64,000 nucleotides of DNA from Puniceibacterium sediminis (GCF_900188035.1 NZ_FZNN01000001.1:186001-250000); one strand, 5' to 3'. Positions 8,272-18,447 are shown, counted from the first letter of the stretch. Notes: a model not told the origin generated them from the letters alone. Program-made: numbers and translations.

Positions 8272-9753
8272 TTGAAACCCCAAGCAATTGCACGGACACG
8301 CGACAACGCGACGCCGCTACGTCTGTTCTGGCTGACGACGCTGTCCATGATACTGATCCTTTCGACGTCACTGATGGCCGCCGCTCAGGGCTTGCCGAGC
8401 AGCTTTGCCGAACTGGCCGAACGCATCAGCCCGTCTGTGGTCAATATCACGACCTCGACCACGGTGGCAGGGCGGACGGGACCGCAGGGCATCGTGCCCG
8501 AAGGGTCCCCGTTCGAGGATTTCTTTCGCGAGTTCCAGGATCGCAACGGAAACGGTGAGGGCGAGCGGCCGCGTAAATCTTCGGCGCTTGGTTCGGGCTT
8601 TGTTATTTCCGAAGACGGCTATGTGGTCACCAACAACCATGTGATCGAAGGCGCCGACGAGATCCAGATCGAATTTTTTGAGGGTTTCGAGCTGCCTGCC
8701 ACGCTGGTCGGCACTGACCCCAACACCGATATCGCCCTGCTCAAGGTTGATGCCGAAGAGCCGCTCAAGTTCGTGAATTTCGGTGACAGCAACGTTGCGC
8801 GCGTCGGCGACTGGGTGGTGGCGATGGGCAACCCGCTGGGTCAGGGATTTTCAGTCTCGGCCGGGATCGTTTCGGCGCGCAACCGCGCCCTGTCGGGGAC
8901 CTATGACGACTATATCCAGACCGATGCGGCCATCAACCGTGGGAACTCGGGCGGACCGCTGTTCAACATGAATGGTGAGGTGATCGGCGTGAACACCGCG
9001 ATTCTGTCGCCCAACGGCGGGTCGATCGGGATTGGCTTTTCCATGGCGTCGAACGTGGTCAAGCGGGTGGTCAACCAGCTCAAGGAATTTGGTGAAACGC
9101 GCCGCGGGTGGCTGGGCGTGCGCATTCAGGACGTCACGGATGACGTCGCCGAGGCGATGGGGCTGGCGAATACCGCAGGCGCGCTGGTGACGGATGTTCC
9201 CGAAGGTCCGGCGATGGAATCCGGGATGCAGTCCGGCGACGTGATCCTGAGCTTTGATGGCAATGACGTGGCCGATACCCGCGGGCTTGTCCGTCAGGTG
9301 GGCAATACCGAGGTCGGCAAGACCGTGCGTGTGATCGTCAACCGTGCGGGCAAGACCGAAACGCTGCGCATCACGCTAGGCCGCCGGGAAGAAGTGGAAA
9401 GCGCCGTGCCCGCATCGCAGGTGCAGCCGGAAGATGAAGAAGAGCCGGCCGAGGTCGTTCTGCTAGGGCTGACGCTGGCACCGCTAAGCACGGAAATGCG
9501 CGACCAGATGCAGCTGCCCGAGTCGATCAAGGGTCTGGCCGTGACCGCCGTTGATGAAACATCCGAGGCCTTTGAAAAGGGGCTGCGCACCGGCGATGTA
9601 ATCACCGAGGCCGGACAAAGTGCCGTGCTGAGCGTGTCCGATCTTCAGGACCGTATCGATGAAGCCGAAGAGGCCGGGCGCAAGTCTCTGCTCTTGCTGG
9701 TGCGGCGTGGCGGCGATCCGCGCTTTGTCGCGCTGAGCCTGCACAGCGAATAG
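8272..9753 (+). CDS. degP: Do-type periplasmic serine protease (DegP/HtrA family)
   Basis: This envelope quality-control protease (493 aa) has a signal peptide (LTTLSMILILSTSLMAAAQG), a trypsin-like domain with the triad H123 (NNHVIEG), D153 (NTDIALLKV) and S226 (GNSGGP), and two PDZ domains (from about 285 and 390). The start is a TTG at 8272: the strong Shine-Dalgarno AAGGAAGGAG lies just upstream and the signal peptide then has a normal length. The frame runs open back to 8182, but no ribosome site supports that start. It follows the hflKC operon, which suggests a shared role in envelope proteolysis. Confidence 0.93.
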   Translation: MKPQAIARTRDNATPLRLFWLTTLSMILILSTSLMAAAQGLPSSFAELAERISPSVVNITTSTTVAGRTGPQGIVPEGSPFEDFFREFQDRNGNGEGERPRKSSALGSGFVISEDGYVVTNNHVIEGADEIQIEFFEGFELPATLVGTDPNTDIALLKVDAEEPLKFVNFGDSNVARVGDWVVAMGNPLGQGFSVSAGIVSARNRALSGTYDDYIQTDAAINRGNSGGPLFNMNGEVIGVNTAILSPNGGSIGIGFSMASNVVKRVVNQLKEFGETRRGWLGVRIQDVTDDVAEAMGLANTAGALVTDVPEGPAMESGMQSGDVILSFDGNDVADTRGLVRQVGNTEVGKTVRVIVNRAGKTETLRITLGRREEVESAVPASQVQPEDEEEPAEVVLLGLTLAPLSTEMRDQMQLPESIKGLAVTAVDETSEAFEKGLRTGDVITEAGQSAVLSVSDLQDRIDEAEEAGRKSLLLLVRRGGDPRFVALSLHSE

Positions 9754-9773
9754 TCAGGTACTATCCAATGAGG

Positions 9774-9806
9774 CAAAAGGCGTCCCGGTAGCGGGGCGCC
9801 TTTTGT
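9774..9806 (+). terminator. Intrinsic terminator after degP
   Basis: CAAAAGGCG at 9774-9782 pairs with CGCCTTTTG at 9797-9805 around a GC-rich centre (CCC/GGG also pair) and runs into TTTTGTGTTT. Confidence 0.85.
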
Positions 9807-9908
9807 GTTTGAGGTGACCGTCGGTGCGCTGTCCGGTCAGTATTCGCGGTTCTTTAAGTTTCTTTGCATATCCTTGTGTGGTGCACATTTCCTTTGGAAG
9901 GAGAGCAG

Positions 9909-10427
9909 ATGCAGCCCGTGCGAGGTCCGGATCCAGAGACTGCCTTCATTGACCTGTCTGTGGGCGGCTTTTTCGGGGATATCGTCGGCACTCTCGCCGG
10001 AACTCTGGAAGAGGTTTTCGGTCTCGACGATTCTTCGGCGTTCATTTCGGTCGCAGGCGACGCAATAGCCCTGCGGTTGAAGGCCTTGTACGAATCGGAA
10101 CTGGGCGAACTTCCGAAAGATGCCGAGGTGATCGGACGGGTTCTGGTGGACGTCATGCGCCGCGTCGGCGGCGACTTCCGGATCGAGAGCGTCGAGAAAG
10201 ACAGGATCGTTTTTGTAAACCGGCGCTGTCCCTTTGGAAGCCGCGTCGAAGGGCGGCCTTCGCTTTGCATGATAACCACGAATCTTTTTGGACGCATCGC
10301 TGCTGAAACAAACGGGTATGCTGGCGTCCAAGTAGAACAAGCGATTGCCCGTGGTGCCCCCAAGTGCCGCGTTGTCGTGGCGTTGGAGCGTGTGGCCGAT
10401 GGTAGCTGGTACGAATTTTTCGAATGA
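9909..10427 (+). CDS. MetOD1 (methanogen output domain 1)-like sensory protein
   Basis: The 172-residue cytoplasmic protein starts at the ATG at 9909, preceded by GGAAGGAGAG. An FFGDIVGTLAGTLEEVFG segment and a CPFG motif (NRRCPFGSRV) followed by LCMITTNLFGRIAAET resemble the single-domain proteins annotated as MetOD1, thought to bind a ligand and act in signalling. I am moderately sure of that family name. The next gene, a PAS-GGDEF protein, begins inside its last codons (overlap 10399-10427), so the two are co-translated and probably act together, for example as a sensor feeding a cyclase. Confidence 0.65.
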   Translation: MQPVRGPDPETAFIDLSVGGFFGDIVGTLAGTLEEVFGLDDSSAFISVAGDAIALRLKALYESELGELPKDAEVIGRVLVDVMRRVGGDFRIESVEKDRIVFVNRRCPFGSRVEGRPSLCMITTNLFGRIAAETNGYAGVQVEQAIARGAPKCRVVVALERVADGSWYEFFE

Positions 10428-11412
10428 TGACGAGGAAAATGCTGTCCTGACGGGCATCCGGATCGCGATCCAGCACGCCAGCGAACCGACTTTTGTCGTC
10501 AATGACCTGGGCCAGATCCTTTTGGCCAACGAAGCGGCGGTCAAACTGACCCACCCACACGCGCCCGAAACCCTTGGGGCTATCGGCACTACGGAACATT
10601 CGGACCACGATACCCTACTGGAACGGGCAATCCGGCGATCAGGCCCCAGCCATATGCGCCTGAAACTTGCCAGCGGGCAGTCCTTCGTCTTTTACATCCG
10701 ACGGCTGGATTTTGACTGGAAGGGCGGGCGGACCCTCGCCCTGGTTCAGGCCGATCAGACAAAGACGATGGTCAGCAAATTCATCGAAGTGCAATCGGTC
10801 GCGGAAACAGCGCGCGACCGTTTGCGTCAGAGCCTGGCCGAGCAGGCCGACCTGCGCCGCGAGGCACAGCAGTTGCGCCGTCTCGCGTCGACCGATCAGT
10901 TGACCGGGCTTTTGAACTCCGCGACCTTCGCGCAGATGACCGGCGATGCTCTCTTGCTGGCCGATGGCGCGCAGGGAGTTCTGCTCTATCTGGATCTCAA
11001 TGGCTTCAAGGCGGTCAACGACCGGTTCGGACATGCGGTGGGCGATGCGGTGCTGTGCTGCACGGCCCAGCGTCTGCGCGCCGAGTTGCGTCAGAATGAC
11101 CTGATCGCAAGGCTGGGTGGTGACGAGTTCGGGATCTGGCTTGCGGGGGTATCAGAGGAGGTTTGCGAGCGTATCGTGGCCCGACTTGAACAGGCGCTGT
11201 CCGAGCCGATCCGCCTGACTGTGCCGCAAGCGCCCGAGCAAATTGACAACATTTCGGTCGCGCTGGGGCGTGCCCGCTGGCCCGAAGACGGGGCGGATGT
11301 GAAGGCACTGCTGCAAACGGCTGACAGCCGGATGTATGCCGCAAAAAAACGGCGTGCAAAGCTGGAGCAGATCACCCTTGCCGCCGAGGCCCCCCCGACG
11401 CGTCTGATCTGA
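10399..11412 (+). CDS. PAS-GGDEF diguanylate cyclase
   Basis: The protein has about 337 residues. An N-terminal PAS-like domain (residues 15-120, PTFVVNDLGQILLANEAAVK) is followed by a short linker helix and a GGDEF domain (STDQLTGLLN ... RLGGDEFGIW ... DSRMYAAKKR). The intact GGDEF signature predicts synthesis of cyclic di-GMP. There is no EAL domain and no membrane segment. An earlier ATG at 10345 lies deep inside the upstream gene. I favour the ATG at 10399, with GGAG about 11 bases upstream. It is co-transcribed with the MetOD1-like gene, its likely upstream sensor. Confidence 0.88.
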   Translation: MVAGTNFSNDDEENAVLTGIRIAIQHASEPTFVVNDLGQILLANEAAVKLTHPHAPETLGAIGTTEHSDHDTLLERAIRRSGPSHMRLKLASGQSFVFYIRRLDFDWKGGRTLALVQADQTKTMVSKFIEVQSVAETARDRLRQSLAEQADLRREAQQLRRLASTDQLTGLLNSATFAQMTGDALLLADGAQGVLLYLDLNGFKAVNDRFGHAVGDAVLCCTAQRLRAELRQNDLIARLGGDEFGIWLAGVSEEVCERIVARLEQALSEPIRLTVPQAPEQIDNISVALGRARWPEDGADVKALLQTADSRMYAAKKRRAKLEQITLAAEAPPTRLI

Positions 11413-12110
<698 letters not shown>

Positions 12111-12145
12111 TCCCGGCAGGATCAGATCCGGCGCGGCGCCCTGCG

Positions 12146-12874
12146 TTGCGTCTGTGGGGGCGGCAGGCCCGCCGCGCGCTGAGAGCTTTGCCGGTGTGGC
12201 TGGCGTTGCTGGGCGCCAGCGGCGCGCTTCGGGCAGAAATTATCGACGCGCGGTATCTGGAGCCGACGGGGCGCTATGACCATGCCATTCTGGGCGATGC
12301 GCTGGAATGGGGCGCGCTGGAGCTGACCTTGCGAGATGGGCGGGTTTTGCGCGCGGTGTTGCCCGAGTCACTGGTGTTCGAGGATATCGCGCCCCGCCTT
12401 TGGGATGTGGATGGCGACGGTGCGCCAGAGGTGGTCACTGTCGAGAGCAGCCTGTCCCATGGCGCGCGCCTTGCCATATGGGATGCCGAAGGGCGCATCG
12501 CTGCAACGCCGTATATTGGTCAGCGCCACCGCTGGCTCGCGCCATTGGGGGCGGCGGATCTGGACGGCGATGGACGGATCGAGATTGCCTATATCGACCG
12601 CCCGCATCTGGCCCGGGTTCTGCGGCTCTTTCGGCTGGAGGATGGCAAGCTGGTTCCTGTGGCCGAGCTGGCTGGCCTTACCAATCACCGTATCGGATGG
12701 GACCACGTAGAGAGCGGCATCCGTGACTGCGGTAGTGGGGCAGAAATCATCGCTGCCAATGCGGGTTGGAGCCAAGTGATGGCGGTGCGGTTTGCCGCTG
12801 GTCGTTTGGTGGCGCGTGAGGTCGGTCCTTACACAAGCCGCGCAAGTATAGATGCCGCGCTGGCATGTCGGTAA
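12146..12874 (+). CDS. Exported VCBS/FG-GAP repeat-like protein
   Basis: About 242 residues. I propose a TTG start at 12146 because it yields a classic signal peptide: LRLWGRQARRALRALP, a hydrophobic core LALLGASGALRA, and cleavage before EIIDARY. Repeated calcium-type loops appear in the mature part (DVDGDGAPEVV and DLDGDGRIEIAY), as in VCBS/FG-GAP beta-propeller proteins. Such proteins sit in the periplasm or on the surface; the function is unknown. The frame is open upstream through the ferredoxin gene, so the start is the weak point. It lies 35 bases after the ferredoxin stop and may be co-transcribed with it. Confidence 0.7.
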   Translation: MRLWGRQARRALRALPVWLALLGASGALRAEIIDARYLEPTGRYDHAILGDALEWGALELTLRDGRVLRAVLPESLVFEDIAPRLWDVDGDGAPEVVTVESSLSHGARLAIWDAEGRIAATPYIGQRHRWLAPLGAADLDGDGRIEIAYIDRPHLARVLRLFRLEDGKLVPVAELAGLTNHRIGWDHVESGIRDCGSGAEIIAANAGWSQVMAVRFAAGRLVAREVGPYTSRASIDAALACR

Positions 12875-12988
12875 CCCCAAGAACACGTATCATTCCGTTG
12901 GGCATATCTGCGGGCAGATGAAGACGGGACCGCCTGCTTCATCTGCCCATAAACACTGCGGCGGAGGCAGAGCCCCCGCACCGACGGA

Positions 12989-14251
12989 TCAGAGAGCGCG
13001 CCAGCCGATGTCGTTGCGGCAGAACCCTCCGGGCCAGTTGACCCGATCCAGCAGGGCGTAGGCGCGGTCGCGGGCCTCTTGCAGTGTTGCGCCGCGGGCC
13101 GTTGCGTTCAGAACGCGGCCACCTGCGGCGGTAATCTGGCCCTTGGATTCAGCCGTGCCCGCGTGGAACATCATGGTAAAGCTGTCTTCGGGCAGGTCGG
13201 TCAGCCCTTCGATGACGTCCCCCTTTGCGTAATCACCGGGATAGCCATTGGCGGCCATCACCACGGTCACCGCGTGGTCGTCGGCCCAGTTCACCTGCAT
13301 TTCGCCCAACCGCTCTTCGGCGCAGGCATGGATCAGATCGAGCGCCTGCGCACCAAGACGCAGCATCAGGACCTGGCATTCGGGGTCGCCAAAGCGGGCG
13401 TTGTATTCAACCAGCCGTGGCCCCTGTTCCGAGATCATCAGGCCGACATAAAGCACACCCTGATAGGGCGTGCCGCGACGTGCCATTTCGGCGATGGTCG
13501 GGCGGACGATTTCGGCCATGGCCTGTTCGGCCAGCGCATCGGTCAGAACAGGGGCCGGGGAATAGGCGCCCATGCCGCCGGTGTTGGGGCCGGTGTCACC
13601 CTCACCGACGCGCTTGTGATCTTGCGCGGTGCCGATGGGGAGGGCGTTGGTGCCATCGCAGAGGACGAAAAAGGATGCCTCTTCGCCGGTCATGAATTCT
13701 TCGATCACCACCTCGGCGCCGGCCCCGCCGAAGGCACCACCGAACATATCGTCGATAGCGGCCTCGGCCTCGTCCAGGGTTTCGGCGATGATCACGCCTT
13801 TGCCGGCGGCAAGTCCGTCGGCCTTGATGACGATGGGCGCGCCTTGCGTCTGAACATAGGCCTTTGCCGCTGCGGCGTCGGTGAAATGCCCGTAGGCGGC
13901 GGTGGGGGCGTTGCAGGCGTCGCAGATTTCCTTGGTGAAGCTTTTCGATGCCTCAAGCCGCGCAGCCGCTGCCGAAGGACCAAAGACCAGCAGGCCCGCG
14001 TCACGCAGGCGGTCGGCAACACCGGCGGCAAGCGGCGCTTCGGGGCCGATGATCACCATGTCGATGGCGTTTTCCCCGGCGAATTCGGCCACTGCGCCGC
14101 CGTCGTTGATATCGAGCCGGGCACATTCGGCGATCATGGCGATGCCGGCATTGCCGGGGGCCACGATCAGTTTATCGCATTTAGGATTCTGCAGGGCGGC
14201 CCAGGCCAGCGCATGTTCGCGCCCGCCGCTTCCGAGGATGAGGATGTTCAT
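12989..14251 (-). CDS. purD: Phosphoribosylamine-glycine ligase
   Basis: The 420-residue ATP-grasp enzyme makes glycinamide ribonucleotide, the second step of purine synthesis. Signatures are the start MNILILGSGGREHALAWA, KADGLAAGKGV, TGPNTGGMGAYSPAP and VEYNARFGDPE. It is divergent from xseA with a 75-base gap that must hold both promoters. Confidence 0.97.
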   Translation of the reverse strand: MNILILGSGGREHALAWAALQNPKCDKLIVAPGNAGIAMIAECARLDINDGGAVAEFAGENAIDMVIIGPEAPLAAGVADRLRDAGLLVFGPSAAAARLEASKSFTKEICDACNAPTAAYGHFTDAAAAKAYVQTQGAPIVIKADGLAAGKGVIIAETLDEAEAAIDDMFGGAFGGAGAEVVIEEFMTGEEASFFVLCDGTNALPIGTAQDHKRVGEGDTGPNTGGMGAYSPAPVLTDALAEQAMAEIVRPTIAEMARRGTPYQGVLYVGLMISEQGPRLVEYNARFGDPECQVLMLRLGAQALDLIHACAEERLGEMQVNWADDHAVTVVMAANGYPGDYAKGDVIEGLTDLPEDSFTMMFHAGTAESKGQITAAGGRVLNATARGATLQEARDRAYALLDRVNWPGGFCRNDIGWRAL

Positions 14252-14326
14252 GGGGCGCGCTCTCCTGCTTGGCCTTTGTGCCCCCGCGTTCTAAGGTTGC
14301 GGGCAGGCAAGAGCAAGCGAGCGCAG

Positions 14327-15868
14327 ATGTCCGATTTGATCGACGACGCCCCCGACGGGGCAAATGCACCGGAGTTCACCGTTTCCGAACTGTCGGGCGC
14401 GGTCAAACGTGTGATCGAGGGCGAATTTGGATTCGTCCGGGTGAAGGGCGAGGTGGGGCGCGTGTCGCGGCCGCGCTCTGGTCACGTATACCTTGACCTC
14501 AAGGACGACCGGTCGGTGATTTCCGGGGTGATGTGGAAGGGCACCGTGTCCAAGCTGCAGACCCAGCCGGAGGAAGGTATGGAAGTCGTTGCCACGGGGC
14601 GGCTGACGACCTTTCCGGGGCAGTCGAAATACCAGATCGTGATCGAAGACATCCGCCCGGCCGGTATGGGCGCGCTGATGGCGATGCTGGAAAAGCGCAA
14701 GGCCGCGTTGCAGGCCGAAGGGCTGTTTGAGGCCGGTCGCAAGAAGCCGTTGCCCTATCTGCCTGAGGTGATCGGGGTCGTGACCTCGCCCAGCGGCGCG
14801 GTGATCCGCGATATCCTGCACCGGCTGCGCGAGCGGTTTCCGCGCAAGGTGCTGATCTGGCCGGTAGCGGTGCAGGGGGCAAAATGTGCGCCCGAGGTGG
14901 CGCGGGCGATTGCCGGGTTCAATGCGCTGACGCCGGGAGGGTCCATTCCACGCCCGGATCTGTTGATCGTGGCGCGGGGCGGCGGGTCGATCGAGGATCT
15001 CTGGGGCTTCAACGAAGAGATCGTGGCCCGGGCCGCAGCGGCGAGTGAGATTCCGCTGATCTCGGCCGTGGGGCATGAGACGGATACCACGCTGATCGAT
15101 TTCGTCTCGGACCGGCGGGCACCGACACCTACGGCGGCGGCGGAACTGGCGGTGCCGGTGCGGCTGGAGTTGTTGGGTTGGGTCGGGGACATGCAGGCCC
15201 GTCTGGGCCGCGCTCTGAGTCAGAGGCTGGAGGTGCGCGGCCAGCGTCTGCGCGATCTGGCGCGGGCATTGCCGCGGGTCGAGACGCTGCTGGAACAGCC
15301 GCGCCAAAAGGTTGATTCGGTCGGCGAACGGCTGGGTCAGGCGCTGATCCGGTCGGTGCAGATCCGGCGCGTGCGGCTGTCGGAACAGGCGGGATCGTTG
15401 CGGCCTGCGACGCTGTCGATGCGGATTACGCAAGGACGCGGGCGGCTGGACGACCGGGCCGCGCGGTTGGTGCCTCGCCTTGGGCGGCTGGTGCTGGCAA
15501 AACGGGAGGCGCTGGGGCGGCGGGCGGACCGGCTGAGCATGCGCCCCATCCAGCGCGACGTTGCGATGAAGAAAGAGCGGCTGCGTGACGTGTCGCGCCG
15601 CTTTGACGATGCAGGCCGGGGGCAGATGAGTGACCTGCGCAAGCGGCTTGAGGCGCTGGACCGTTTGCGCGAGACGCTAAGCTACAAGGCAACGCTGGCG
15701 CGCGGCTATGCGGTGGTGCGTGGGGATGGGCATGTGGTGTCCACCAAGGCAGACGCGGCTGCGGCTTCGGGGCTGGAAATCGAGTTTGCCGACGGACGCT
15801 ACAAGATCGGCGGGGCGGTACCGAAGAAAAGTGCCAAGAAGGCCCCGGAACAGGGATCCCTGTTCTGA
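14327..15868 (+). CDS. xseA: Exodeoxyribonuclease VII large subunit
   Basis: The 513-residue protein has an N-terminal OB-fold (FTVSELSGAVKRVIEGEFG ... GHVYLDLKDD), the catalytic region (PEVIGVVTSPSGAVIRDIL ... RGGGSIEDLWGFNEE ... SAVGHETDTTLIDFVSD) and a long coiled C-terminal half. It degrades single-stranded DNA with XseB, which is not in the window. The frame is open far upstream to 13079 across purD's antisense, but that part is only a shadow. The ATG at 14327 gives the family start. Confidence 0.96.
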   Translation: MSDLIDDAPDGANAPEFTVSELSGAVKRVIEGEFGFVRVKGEVGRVSRPRSGHVYLDLKDDRSVISGVMWKGTVSKLQTQPEEGMEVVATGRLTTFPGQSKYQIVIEDIRPAGMGALMAMLEKRKAALQAEGLFEAGRKKPLPYLPEVIGVVTSPSGAVIRDILHRLRERFPRKVLIWPVAVQGAKCAPEVARAIAGFNALTPGGSIPRPDLLIVARGGGSIEDLWGFNEEIVARAAAASEIPLISAVGHETDTTLIDFVSDRRAPTPTAAAELAVPVRLELLGWVGDMQARLGRALSQRLEVRGQRLRDLARALPRVETLLEQPRQKVDSVGERLGQALIRSVQIRRVRLSEQAGSLRPATLSMRITQGRGRLDDRAARLVPRLGRLVLAKREALGRRADRLSMRPIQRDVAMKKERLRDVSRRFDDAGRGQMSDLRKRLEALDRLRETLSYKATLARGYAVVRGDGHVVSTKADAAAASGLEIEFADGRYKIGGAVPKKSAKKAPEQGSLF

Positions 15869-15880
15869 CAATCGGGGCCT
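15840..15880 (+). terminator. Nested inverted repeats at the end of xseA
   Basis: AGGCCCCG at 15840-15847 pairs with CGGGGCCT at 15873-15880. Inside lies a perfect 18-bp palindrome (15848-15865, centred on GGATCC) that also encodes the last residues of XseA. There is no U-run, so this may slow or end transcription in a Rho-assisted way. Confidence 0.45.
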
Positions 15881-16001
15881 GATCCCGCGGTGCGCGCTTT
15901 CGCGCGCTCCGGCTACTACCTCGTCGTTGGCCTGCGGCCGCCTCATCAGGGGGCTGGTTGGGCTGTGACGCCTTGTCCGCGCGGGAGAGTGAGCTGTACG
16001 C

Positions 16002-16406
16002 TCAGACGCCCACTTCGGGACCGTAGCACATCATCGGCTCTTCGTTCTGGCGCGCCTCGTAGAGGGTGGTTGCGCCTGGGTCGTTTTCGAACACCGCGCG
16101 CAGGCCTGATCCGTCCTTGAAGAAGCTCCAGCATTGCGGGGTCGGTTCATTTTCGTAGACAAAGCAGATCTGGCCTGCGTCTTCGTACCATGTGCCTTCC
16201 TTGCATTCGCCATCAAGGAAGGACCAGCGTACGCGTTGGTCGGGCAGGTATTCCTCGACCCCGTAGGATTGTTCGCCAAGTCCGAAATACAGCGTCTTGC
16301 CAGTGGCATAATCGTCGAATTCGGCCCCGGACATGGGCGACTGCGCCGCTGCTGGCAGAGTCAGGGAAAGGGTGAGGGCGGTGACAAGGGACAGGATGTG
16401 TTGCAT
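16002..16406 (-). CDS. Small secreted protein of unknown function
   Basis: The 134-residue protein has a clear signal peptide (MQHILSLVTALTLSLTLPAA then AQ/S). The mature part begins MSGAEFDDYATGKTL and has three spaced tryptophans (VRWSFLDG, GTWYEDA, QCWSFF) and conserved-looking cysteines in GECKEGTW, QICFVYE, PQCWSF and MMCYGPE that could form two disulfides. I do not recognise a named family; DUF995-type proteins are a loose match. The frame is open upstream to 16580, but the ATG at 16406 starts the signal peptide. Periplasmic. Confidence 0.75.
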   Translation of the reverse strand: MQHILSLVTALTLSLTLPAAAQSPMSGAEFDDYATGKTLYFGLGEQSYGVEEYLPDQRVRWSFLDGECKEGTWYEDAGQICFVYENEPTPQCWSFFKDGSGLRAVFENDPGATTLYEARQNEEPMMCYGPEVGV

Positions 16407-16761
16407 TTGAATAGATTGCCAGAGACATCGCGATCTGGGAATGCGGTAAACGCTGCTTAGGTTAACGAAATTGTCAGAAAGTGGATGACTGCCTCGAATG
16501 GTGGCACAAGTATGGCCGAAGCGGCGTAGGTGCGGGGCGGGGGACACGGTGCCTGTGCGGCCTTTGCCAGTCAGGCCCAATCCTTTTGGCTGCCTTAAGG
16601 CGCCGGAAGCGGCATGCTAGGCCTATAGGAAAATTCGGACACCCATCAGGGCGAACCACGACATTTTTGCGGCCGTTTCAATCGGCTTTGATGTCGGTTT
16701 TTGGTGACACTTGCGGGGGTGAGTCGGCTAGGGTGCTGGCACCAGGGAAGAGGGAAGAGGC
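16407..16761. other. Divergent promoter region, no gene seen
   Basis: These 355 bases separate the minus-strand secreted-protein gene from the plus-strand NuoE-NuoF fusion gene and must hold both promoters. The part near 16440-16480 is AT-richer. GGGAAGAGGGAAGAGG just before 16762 is the ribosome site of the downstream gene. I see no RNA gene. Confidence 0.5.
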
Positions 16762-18447
16762 ATGGCAGTGGATGAGCGCAAGGGCGTCTGGAAGTCGGGC
16801 AAGGGCAAGGGACGCGGTACGCCCAAGGGCCGTCAGCTGGACGACACCGCCTGGTCCGAGGTCCGTGAATTGCTTGGCGCGGCGCCACGTCGACGCGACC
16901 TGCTGATCGAACATCTGCATCTGATCCAGGACCGGTTCGGGCATCTTTCTGCGGCGCACCTGCGTGCCCTAGCGGAAGAGATGCGCCTGTCGATGGCTGA
17001 AGTCTATGAAGTCGCGACCTTTTATGCCCATTTCGATGTGGTGAAAGAGGGTGAAACCCCGCCCCCCGCCCTGACCATCCGGGTTTGCGAATCGCTTTCC
17101 TGTGAGCTGGCGGGTGCCGAGGCTTTGTTGGCGGCGCTGCAGGACGGCATGGACCCGGCGCAGGTGCGGGTGCTGCGCGCGCCCTGCATGGGGCGATGCG
17201 ACACCGCGCCGGTGCTGGAGTTGGGCCACGCCCATATCGACCACGCCACGCCGGACAAGGTGCAGGCCGCAATCGCGGCGGGGCACACCCATGCGCATAT
17301 TCCTGAGTACGAGGATTACGCGACCTATGTCGCAGCGGGCGGCTACGAAGAACTGACAGCGCTGCGCAAGGGCGGCGACTGGGAAGCGGTGCAGCAGAAA
17401 TTGCACGATTCCGGGCTGCGTGGTCTTGGCGGTGCTGGCTTTCCGTCTGGCCGCAAATGGGGGTTCGTGCGTGCGAACTCCGGTACGCGCTACCTTGCGG
17501 TGAACGGGGATGAGGGCGAGCCCGGGACCTTCAAGGACCGCTTTCACCTTGAAAGCACGCCGCATATGTTTCTTGAGGGGATGCTGATCGCCGCATGGGC
17601 GGTCGAGGCAGAGACCTGCTTTATCTATATGCGCGACGAATATCCCGCCGTTCTGGAAATCCTGCGGCGCGAGATTGCAGCGCTGGTGGAAGCGGGGATC
17701 GTCACCGAAGGGTATATCGACCTGCGGCGCGGGGCGGGGGCCTATATCTGCGGCGAAGAATCCGCGATGATCGAATCGATCGAGGGCAAGCGCGGCATTC
17801 CGCGCCACCGCCCGCCCTACGTGGCGCAGGTCGGGGTGTTTGGACGGCCCACGCTTGTCCATAATATCGAGACGTTGCACTGGGTGGCGCGGGTCTGCCG
17901 CGAGGGACCCGAGATTCTGAACGGGGTCGAGAGGAACGGCCGCAAGGGCCTGCGCTCTTACTCCGTTTCGGGGCGGATCAAGAACCCCGGTGTGCATCTG
18001 CTGCCAGCCGGGTCGACCATTCGTGATATCATTGAGGCTGCGGGCGGTATGCTCGACGGCCATGTTCTCAAGGCCTATCAGCCGGGGGGGCCGTCCTCGG
18101 GGCTATTGCCCGCGTCGATGGACGACATCCCGTTGGATTTCGACACGCTGCAGCCGCATGATACCTTTATCGGGTCTGCTGCTGTGGTGGTGCTGTCGGA
18201 TCAGGATTCTGCCCGGAGTGCGGCGCTGAACATGCTGCGGTTCTTTGAGGCGGAAAGCTGCGGACAGTGTACGCCCTGCCGTGTGGGCTGCGAAAAGGCG
18301 GTCAAGCTGATGCAGGCACCAAGCTGGGATACCGAGCTGCTCGAGGAAGTCTGCCAGGCTATGGCAGATGCGTCGATCTGTGGTCTGGGGCAGGCGGCAC
18401 CAAACCCGATCCGCCTGACGATGAAGCATTTTGCAAACGAGGTCTGA
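16762..18447 (+). CDS. NuoE-NuoF fusion, formate dehydrogenase beta-subunit type
   Basis: The 561-residue protein fuses two NADH-dehydrogenase modules. Residues 30-165 are NuoE-like, with [2Fe-2S] ligands C109/C114 (CESLSC) and C142/C146 (CMGRC). From about 210 on it is NuoF-like, with the FMN/NADH region GLGGAGFPSGRKW, AVNGDEGEPGTFKDR and GAGAYICGEESAMIESIEGK, and the [4Fe-4S] motif ESCGQCTPCRVGC near the C-terminus. Such fusions are the NAD-reducing beta subunit of soluble tungsten or molybdenum formate dehydrogenases (FDH1 of Methylobacterium). The catalytic alpha subunit normally follows, but here a terminator and ftsY do. It is either an orphan whose partner is elsewhere or an unrelated diaphorase. 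Confidence 0.85.
   Translation: MAVDERKGVWKSGKGKGRGTPKGRQLDDTAWSEVRELLGAAPRRRDLLIEHLHLIQDRFGHLSAAHLRALAEEMRLSMAEVYEVATFYAHFDVVKEGETPPPALTIRVCESLSCELAGAEALLAALQDGMDPAQVRVLRAPCMGRCDTAPVLELGHAHIDHATPDKVQAAIAAGHTHAHIPEYEDYATYVAAGGYEELTALRKGGDWEAVQQKLHDSGLRGLGGAGFPSGRKWGFVRANSGTRYLAVNGDEGEPGTFKDRFHLESTPHMFLEGMLIAAWAVEAETCFIYMRDEYPAVLEILRREIAALVEAGIVTEGYIDLRRGAGAYICGEESAMIESIEGKRGIPRHRPPYVAQVGVFGRPTLVHNIETLHWVARVCREGPEILNGVERNGRKGLRSYSVSGRIKNPGVHLLPAGSTIRDIIEAAGGMLDGHVLKAYQPGGPSSGLLPASMDDIPLDFDTLQPHDTFIGSAAVVVLSDQDSARSAALNMLRFFEAESCGQCTPCRVGCEKAVKLMQAPSWDTELLEEVCQAMADASICGLGQAAPNPIRLTMKHFANEV

Noticed and set aside
13079-14326. Upstream extension of the xseA frame giving a 929-residue protein
   Set aside because: The extension is the antisense of purD and has no domain; the canonical XseA start with normal length is at 14327.
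16505-16525. Sigma-54-like promoter (TGGCAC) upstream of the NuoE-NuoF fusion gene
   Set aside because: The -12 element is missing: the bases five after TGGCAC read TGGCC rather than TTGC.
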